Below are positions 22,697 to 26,823 of a stretch of DNA of 26,823 bases, piece by piece. The stretch comes from Aadella sp043822885. Its GTDB lineage: Bacteria; Omnitrophota; Gorgyraeia; Tantalellales; Tantalellaceae. The DNA lies in assembly GCA_043822885.1 (NCBI GenBank), contig JBDRBI010000090.1, positions 1-26,823 of the forward strand, in the 5' to 3' direction. The notes beneath the pieces are model-generated. The model saw nothing but the letters and a program-made list of their open reading frames with translations. It was not told the DNA's origin and searched no databases. The stretch's first letter is position 1. Every line of letters starts with the position of its first letter. A program made the position numbers and the translations under genes.

Positions 22697-23092
22697 CTAT
22701 TTCAAAAACTCGGATCTTATCTTTTCGGGGATGGGGACTACTTTGCCTTCTATATTTATAAAGGCGTGCTTGGTATGCCCTGTTGATGTGGTCTTCCCTT
22801 TCTTTTTTATCTCATATTCGAAAGTTATACGCTTCGCTTTCATCTCACTCAGCTTCACGGTAACTTGAACAACATCATCATATCTTATTGGCGCGCGGTA
22901 GCGGCAGAAAGCTTCGGTAACCGGTAAAAATATTCTATCTTCCGTTTCTAATCTTTTGTACTCCATCCCATGTTCCCGGAAAAACTCGGTTCTAGCTATC
23001 TCAAACCAAACAAGATAGTTGGAATAATATACGACACCCATCTGGTCGGTATCTTTGTAAGTAACCCGTATATTTACAGTATGCTCGTTCAT
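22697..23092 (-). CDS. acyl-CoA thioesterase, YbgC/4HBT hotdog family
   Basis: A small hotdog-fold thioesterase of 131 residues that hydrolyses acyl-CoA; substrate unknown. The start VRVT-like strand is followed by YKDTDQMGVVYYSNYLVWFEIAR, with the family's catalytic-type aspartate (DTDQMG). Then come LPVTEAFCRYRAPIRYDD and TGHTKHAFIN. I chose the ATG at 23092. The open frame continues 15 codons upstream, but those are read from an interspersed CATTGCGAGG repeat. No Shine-Dalgarno is left before this start, which suggests the repeat landed on the leader. aroB lies 94 nt upstream. Confidence 0.9.
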   Translation of the reverse strand: MNEHTVNIRVTYKDTDQMGVVYYSNYLVWFEIARTEFFREHGMEYKRLETEDRIFLPVTEAFCRYRAPIRYDDVVQVTVKLSEMKAKRITFEYEIKKKGKTTSTGHTKHAFINIEGKVVPIPEKIRSEFLK

Positions 23093-23099
23093 GGTTTTT

Positions 23100-23142
23100 G
23101 AGATTGCTTCGTCGTTTGCTTCGCTCTCTCCTCGCAATGACG
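23100..23142. repeat. half copy of the CATTGCGAGG / GCAATCTC repeat
   Basis: GAGATTGCTTCGTCG...CCTCGCAATGACG: only one arm of the element seen complete at 25823-25945. It ends 7 nt before the thioesterase start codon. Confidence 0.8.
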
Positions 23143-23150
23143 AAGCATGT

Positions 23151-23181
23151 AGACTTTTGGGTTTAAACTTTTGGGTTTTTG
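23151..23181. repeat. ACTTTTGGGTTTA repeat after aroB
   Basis: Two copies of ACTTTTGGGTTT at a 15-nt step plus a partial third, 4 nt short of the aroB stop codon. Related in wording to the AGACTTT family. Confidence 0.55.
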
Positions 23182-23185
23182 ATTT

Positions 23186-24277
23186 TTATTCCACATATTC
23201 ACTTAAAGCGGATCTTACGGGGAGTTCCGGGATATTATCAATAACTTCGACCTTTCCTATTCTTCTCGGAAGGATAAGCCGGCTATTTCCCGTTGTGAAC
23301 TTCTTGTCAAAGGAATAAGCTTTCATTATTTCCTCTACTCCGATTTTTTGTATGCGCGTCGGCAATCCGGCCTTCTTAATAAGGTTTTTTACTCGTATAA
23401 ACTCTTTCTCTTTGAACATCTCAAATCTCAAAGCTATTTCACACGCCAATATCATTCCTAAAGCTATAGATTCTCCGTGATTATATTTGTTAGAAAAACC
23501 TGCCGCCGCTTCTATGGCATGTCCTAATGTGTGTCCGAAATTAAGAGCGATCCTTATGTCTTTTTCATCTCTTTCATCTTTTTCTACCACTTTGGCCTTT
23601 ATGTTCACGCAGGTCCATATGACTTTTTCTATAACCGTTTTGTTCAAAGAAAGTACTCTATCTATATTTTTCTCAAGAAAATCAAAGAATTTCCTGTCCG
23701 CTATTATGCCGTACTTTATGATTTCGGCTATACCATTACATATTTGCCGCTTTGGCAAGGTTTTAAGAAAATCTGTATCTACTATGACTTGTTTTGGTTG
23801 ATAGAAAGCTCCTATAAGATTTTTTGCCTCAGGAAGGTCCACTCCTACTTTTCCTCCGATGGAAGAATCTACCTGAGATAACAAAGTAGTCGGAATATGT
23901 ATCAGAGGAACGCCTCTTCTATAGGTAGCCGCTACAAAACCTGCCAGATCCCCCACTACCCCGCCTCCCACCGCGACTATGAGAGGCCGATGTCTTTTGG
24001 TCTTCTTTGATAGCTCCTCAGTTACAGCGCTAAACACATCTATAGATTTGGATCTCTCCGATGGAGGAACAACAATAGATATGCTGTCTTTTTTTACTTC
24101 ATCCAGCACAGCCTTAAGTATAGTCTTAGTCTTCTTCCAAACGACTTCGTCCGTTATTATAACCACGGGTCCGGAGATATTTATGTCTTCTATAGCCTTT
24201 GGTAATTTCGACAAAGCCCCCGGTCCTATGACTATATCGTAGGATTTTTCTTTTAGGTTAAGGTGTATACTCTTCAT
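23186..24277 (-). CDS. aroB: 3-dehydroquinate synthase
   Basis: AroB converts DAHP to 3-dehydroquinate, the second step of the shikimate pathway, using NAD and a divalent metal in the cytoplasm. At 363 residues it is normal. The NAD-binding part has AVGGGVVGDLAGFVAATYRRG, then PTTLLSQVDSSIGGKVGVD, KNLIGAFYQP, and the metal-binding glutamate and histidines in NGIAEIIKYG, NFGHTLGHAIE and HGESIALGM. FDKKFTTGNSRLILP is the phosphate-binding end. The ATG at 24277 gives the usual N-terminus. No Shine-Dalgarno is seen, and the promoter -10 box is only 10 nt upstream, so the mRNA may be leaderless. Confidence 0.97.
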   Translation of the reverse strand: MKSIHLNLKEKSYDIVIGPGALSKLPKAIEDINISGPVVIITDEVVWKKTKTILKAVLDEVKKDSISIVVPPSERSKSIDVFSAVTEELSKKTKRHRPLIVAVGGGVVGDLAGFVAATYRRGVPLIHIPTTLLSQVDSSIGGKVGVDLPEAKNLIGAFYQPKQVIVDTDFLKTLPKRQICNGIAEIIKYGIIADRKFFDFLEKNIDRVLSLNKTVIEKVIWTCVNIKAKVVEKDERDEKDIRIALNFGHTLGHAIEAAAGFSNKYNHGESIALGMILACEIALRFEMFKEKEFIRVKNLIKKAGLPTRIQKIGVEEIMKAYSFDKKFTTGNSRLILPRRIGKVEVIDNIPELPVRSALSEYVE

Positions 24278-24286
24278 AATTAAGGG

Positions 24287-24315
24287 AATATAGCATATAT
24301 TTTCCGAAAAGGCAA
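24287..24315 (-). promoter_or_regulatory. candidate aroB promoter with almost no leader
   Basis: TTGCCT (24310-24315), 17 nt, TATATT (24287-24292) preceded by TGC. The predicted start near 24280 is within a few bases of the aroB ATG. Confidence 0.55.
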
Positions 24316-24378
24316 AAATTTGGAGTATTAATTTGATCCGAGGGTAAAGATAAAAAGCGTTTTACCGCAGTAACACTT

Positions 24379-25047
24379 TTATTGATAACGCATTATGAGA
24401 GATTTAGGGAAACCTATGTCTTTTATTTCAATTTCCCCGGAAAAGAGAGGTCCTTTATAAAGAAAAAATCCTTTTTTAGGCAATTCAAAAGTTATAGTTT
24501 TGTTGGCCTTAATGGAGTCATCATCCGCATCCCCTGTTGTCGCGTCTAGTCCGGAAGGAATATCAACAGCATACATTTTCATGTTCGCTGAATTTATTGA
24601 TGAAAAAATATCTTTATATCTTGCAGATAATTCTCCCTTAAATCCTGTACCAAAAACCGCATCCACTCCTATAGTGAAATTATTTCTTTTCTCGGCAAGC
24701 GACAGGAACGTCTCGATGGTCTGTATTTTTACGCCCATCTTTTCTGCAAGTAAATAATTATCCCTTGCCGCGCCGTCTTTCATCTGCCCGTCATAAAGAG
24801 TAAAAACAACCAATTCTTTGGGATGCTTTTCTTTAAGATATCTCGCCGTGACAAACCCGTCCCCGCCGTTATTACCCTTCCCGCAAAAAATAGCTATTTT
24901 TTCTAAATTGAGTGTATGAAGATCGTCTAGTATGGCCTCTGCTACCGCGCGTCCCGCGTTCTCCATGAGAAGGAATTGGGATATACCATATTCTTCTTGG
25001 GCGATCTTGTCGATCTCGGCCATTTCTGCGGCGGATACAGGTCTCAT
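24379..25047 (-). CDS. nnrE: NAD(P)H-hydrate epimerase (YjeF N-terminal domain)
   Basis: This enzyme interconverts the R and S forms of damaged, hydrated NAD(P)H so that a dehydratase can repair them. The protein has 222 residues with PVSAAEMAEIDKIAQEEYG, LLMENAGRAVA, CGKGNNGGDGFVTAR, VDAVFGTGFKG and VDIPSGLDATTG, all standard for the Rossmann-like epimerase. The C-terminal ADP-dependent dehydratase domain that is fused in E. coli is absent, so the dehydratase must be encoded elsewhere. The ATG at 25047 starts the conserved region; the longer frame to 25125 would overlap the neighbour. It begins 13 nt after the tRNA-binding gene, a probable operon. Confidence 0.93.
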   Translation of the reverse strand: MRPVSAAEMAEIDKIAQEEYGISQFLLMENAGRAVAEAILDDLHTLNLEKIAIFCGKGNNGGDGFVTARYLKEKHPKELVVFTLYDGQMKDGAARDNYLLAEKMGVKIQTIETFLSLAEKRNNFTIGVDAVFGTGFKGELSARYKDIFSSINSANMKMYAVDIPSGLDATTGDADDDSIKANKTITFELPKKGFFLYKGPLFSGEIEIKDIGFPKSLIMRYQ

Positions 25048-25060
25048 ATGATCGGATATT

Positions 25061-25381
25061 TTATCGAACTTGGGCTCCGTCCGGAACGTCACGTTCGGGA
25101 AGGAGGATAACCGGTCCGTCGTCACCGGCGGCGGCTAAAAGCATTCCGTCTGAACTCTCACCTCTGATTACAGCAGGCTCCAGATTATTACAAACAAGTA
25201 TCTTTTTCCCTACAAGTTCTTCCTGGGAATACTTGTTTCTTATACCCGCGACTATCTGTTTGGTCTCATCGCCGACGCTTATCCTAAGAACATATAATTT
25301 ATCCGCATTGGGATGTTCTCTTACCTCTTGGATCGTCGCTATTCTGAGATCGATCTTTTTAAAATCTTCAAAGCCTATCAT
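25061..25381 (-). CDS. tRNA-binding protein, MetG C-terminal / EMAP type
   Basis: An OB-fold domain of the kind found at the C-terminus of methionyl-tRNA synthetase or as free Trbp111. Here it is a separate 106-residue protein. It reads FEDFKKIDLRIATIQEVREH, then PNADKLYVLRISVGDETKQIV, and ends with KKILVCNNLEPAVIRGESSDGMLLAA, all typical. It probably helps tRNA docking to a synthetase, possibly as the beta subunit of MetG. Its start overlaps the stop of the small basic protein gene as ATGA. Confidence 0.93.
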   Translation of the reverse strand: MIGFEDFKKIDLRIATIQEVREHPNADKLYVLRISVGDETKQIVAGIRNKYSQEELVGKKILVCNNLEPAVIRGESSDGMLLAAAGDDGPVILLPERDVPDGAQVR

Positions 25382-25701
25382 GACTTAGTCTGCTTGCCGC
25401 CCTCGCTCTTTTTCCCGGCTTCAGGAGTTTCTTTTTTAGCTGCTGCGGCATCTCCTGCTGTTGCTGTTGTTGTTGCTGCTGCGCCTTCCGCGCCTTCCGC
25501 GCCTTCCGCACCTTCCGCAGGATCTTTAGTCTTCTTGACTTTGAATTTAATACGTTTTACTTTGGGGATCTTATAGATGGAATCTTTTTCATCACTCCAC
25601 TTCTCTTTTTCGATCAGTTCTTTTACCTTTTCAAAACGCTTAAGAACCGAACGGAACTTTCCGCCTACTTTACTTCCCTTTAAACTTGGATGCTGACTCA
25701 T
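25378..25701 (-). CDS. small basic protein (TIGR04137-like) with Ala/Gly/Glu tail
   Basis: The first 50 or so residues, MSQHPSLKGSKVGGKFRSVL, KRFEKVKELIEKEKW and DSIYKIPKVKRIKFK, match what I recall of a small basic protein family (TIGR04137) restricted largely to Chlamydiae, Verrucomicrobia and relatives. Its function is unknown and a ribosome link has been suggested. This copy has 107 residues, longer than typical, because of a low-complexity tail with GAE repeats (short 9-bp tandem repeat in DNA), an Ala/Thr run and KKSEGGKQTKS. AAGGAG precedes the ATG. It heads a unit with the tRNA-binding protein and nnrE. Confidence 0.82.
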   Translation of the reverse strand: MSQHPSLKGSKVGGKFRSVLKRFEKVKELIEKEKWSDEKDSIYKIPKVKRIKFKVKKTKDPAEGAEGAEGAEGAAATTTATAGDAAAAKKETPEAGKKSEGGKQTKS

Positions 25702-25742
25702 TTTTTCTCCTTATATTCCCTATATTACGACAATTTCGTTAG

Positions 25743-25771
25743 ATTGTAATGGAAAACCCCGTTTAGGTCAA
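25743..25771 (-). promoter_or_regulatory. promoter of the small basic protein unit
   Basis: TTGACC (25766-25771), 17 nt, TACAAT (25743-25748). It gives a leader of about 35 nt ending in AAGGAG before the ATG. Confidence 0.8.
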
Positions 25772-25822
25772 GCACGATTTATCATCCCAACTATGATTTG
25801 CAAACACCGTCCACCTAAGCTC

Positions 25823-25945
25823 TGTCATTGCGAGGACTTCTGCAAAGCTTCAGCGAAGCAGAGGACGAAGCAATCTCTTTTATGCTTTTTCATATTTGAC
25901 CTTTAAAAGAGATTGCTTCGGTCCTTATTGGACCTCGCAATGACG
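25823..25945. repeat. complete interspersed palindromic repeat (CATTGCGAGG ... GCAATCTC)
   Basis: Left arm TGTCATTGCGAGGAC...GAAGCAATCTCTTTTA, right arm TAAAAGAGATTGCTTCGG...CCTCGCAATGACG. The left arm carries an inner hairpin (TCTGC...GCAGA with GCTTC-AGC-GAAGC). Best-preserved copy of this element in the window. Confidence 0.9.
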
Positions 25946-25954
25946 GGTTACACC

Positions 25955-25988
25955 ATTCACTATTCACCGTTCACCCTTTACTATTCAC
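25955..25988. repeat. TTCACNN heptamers overlapping the SPOR-gene stop
   Basis: TTCACTA, TTCACCG, TTCACCC, TTTACTA, TTCACTG in register. They supply the stop of the SPOR gene, which in frame reads GAA TAG TAA, a double stop. Confidence 0.85.
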
Positions 25989-26631
25989 TGCTTCTAACTC
26001 TTCTTATATAACAATCCTTATATTCTTCCGACAATTCTTTTTGCGATTTTTTTGCCTCATCGATCGTCTTATATCCCTCAATGTAGACCTGATACCAGGA
26101 ACCCGTTTTCGACAAAATCCCGGAAAATCCTTTATTTTTCAGTTTTGTCATTTCTTTCTCGGCGGAGTCTTCGTTCTTAAAAGAAGCTAGCTGTAAAATG
26201 TAACCGCTTTTAGGTAAAGGCGTTATGTCTATCTCGATCTTTTCTTCGATAATTTCATTTTGCTCTTCAAGTAATACCGCTTCTTCTTTTTTTGAGTAAA
26301 CATCTTCGTCCTTCATCGGTAGCTCTTCACTCCATGCCCCCTGCTCTTCAGTTATTACTTCTGTTACTTTTTCTTCTACCGGCAACACCGCGCCGGCTTC
26401 ATATAAGTCTTCCTTTGCGCTACTTCTACCTTTTTCGACTCCGATAGCATAAGCTACTATTACAAGAAAAAGAATCGTTATTGCCCCTATCACCATCTGT
26501 TCAATGGGCACAGGGATGTGAGATAAAAATCTTTGCCTGGGATATTGCTTTTTTATGCGCCTTATCCCTCTAAGCCTGCCTTCCGGACCATTCGCCTCGA
26601 AGAGGTCTGTTTGCATCTTATTTTCATTCAT
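25981..26631 (-). CDS. membrane-anchored SPOR-domain protein
   Basis: SPOR domains bind glycan strands stripped of stem peptides and often mark division sites. The protein has 216 residues: a basic cytoplasmic N-terminus, one membrane segment at about 46-64, an acidic Glu/Lys-rich periplasmic linker (70-138), and a SPOR domain (142-212) with GYILQLASFKNEDSAEKEM, the central GSWYQVYIEGY and IRRV at the end. A division role like FtsN or DamX is possible but only inferred. The ATG at 26631 has GGAAG upstream. The last residues and the stop come from a TTCAC repeat array. Confidence 0.9.
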   Translation of the reverse strand: MNENKMQTDLFEANGPEGRLRGIRRIKKQYPRQRFLSHIPVPIEQMVIGAITILFLVIVAYAIGVEKGRSSAKEDLYEAGAVLPVEEKVTEVITEEQGAWSEELPMKDEDVYSKKEEAVLLEEQNEIIEEKIEIDITPLPKSGYILQLASFKNEDSAEKEMTKLKNKGFSGILSKTGSWYQVYIEGYKTIDEAKKSQKELSEEYKDCYIRRVRSSE

Positions 26632-26666
26632 TAGGCTTCCATTCTAACATATTTTATGTTTTATTA

Positions 26667-26695
26667 AAAGTATCCAAGGTTCATAGTAGTGTCAA
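26667..26695 (-). promoter_or_regulatory. candidate promoter of the SPOR-domain gene
   Basis: Perfect TTGACA (26690-26695), 17 nt, then a weak -10 TACTTT (26667-26672). The TGA in the -35 box is the stop codon of the preceding gene. Confidence 0.5.
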
Positions 26696-26823
26696 GATAA
26701 TTGGGCACTTTCATATTCAAGTTCTTTGATATCTTCCCCCATGGGGGAAGACGGCGCCCATTCAGGTTGTTTCACGCTGTCTATATGCTGTAGTATCCCA
26801 TAAACCCAATAATCCACACTTCT
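26692..26823 (-). CDS. C-terminal end of an unrecognised protein (5' part beyond window)
   Basis: An open frame of 43 codons runs in from the right edge to a TGA at 26692. It reads YWVYGILQHIDSVKQPEWAP and, after SSPM, ends GEDIKELEYESAQLS. The acidic, charged end looks like real protein, and no other frame here is open across the stretch. I cannot assign a family. It ends 60 nt before the SPOR gene. Confidence 0.5.
   Translation of the reverse strand, partial: RSVDYWVYGILQHIDSVKQPEWAPSSPMGEDIKELEYESAQLS

Noticed and set aside
23093..23137. 15-codon N-terminal extension of the thioesterase (MRGESEANDEAISKT)
   Set aside because: These codons are the arm of a dispersed repeat; the hotdog domain begins right after the ATG at 23092.

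Overview
All genes I can support lie on the minus strand, so biological order runs from high to low coordinates. The window looks like a Gram-negative bacterium of the PVC superphylum, most likely Omnitrophota (an inference, about 0.6). Three things suggest this. There is a small basic protein beginning MSQHPSLKGS, of the TIGR04137 type known from Chlamydiae, Verrucomicrobia and relatives. There is a TIGR04073-type secreted protein. There is also an ExeA/GspA-like ATPase with a GspB-like partner, two PilZ proteins and a meso-diaminopimelate-type MurE.

Layout, right to left. (1) 26823-22697: the C-terminus of an unrecognised protein entering from the right edge, a membrane SPOR-domain protein, the small basic protein, a free-standing EMAP/MetG-C-terminal-type tRNA-binding protein, NAD(P)H-hydrate epimerase, 3-dehydroquinate synthase (aroB) and a hotdog thioesterase. 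(2) 22165-18962: ExeA/GspA-like ATPase, GspB-like protein, PilZ protein, TIGR04073 protein with its own promoter and terminator, a second PilZ protein, and an AAEAPK-repeat protein with a C-terminal four-cysteine zinc-ribbon-like motif followed by a strong terminator. (3) 18406-1171: a full dcw (division and cell wall) cluster in near-canonical order: mraZ, two unknown small ORFs, rsmH, ftsL, ftsI, murE, murF, mraY, murD, ftsW, murG, murC, murB, ddl, ftsQ, ftsA. It starts from a near-consensus promoter followed by three 10-nt-spaced MraZ-box-like repeats. (4) 689-1: proC, cut by the left edge.

Together the dcw genes make UDP-MurNAc-pentapeptide (MurC, D, E, F, Ddl, MurB), convert it to lipid II (MraY, MurG), and polymerise and crosslink it at the septum (FtsW, FtsI) under FtsQ, FtsL and FtsA. 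ftsZ, normally right after ftsA, is not there. FtsA itself is short and has degraded nucleotide-binding motifs.

The most unusual feature is between the genes. Nearly every gap is filled with degenerate tandem repeats of period 7-8 nt. Several are arranged as nested inverted repeats, and many touch or supply the stop codon of the gene before them. Long palindromic elements and CATTGCGAGG...GCAATCTC-type interspersed repeats sit among them. No tRNA, rRNA, CRISPR array or transposase gene was seen.
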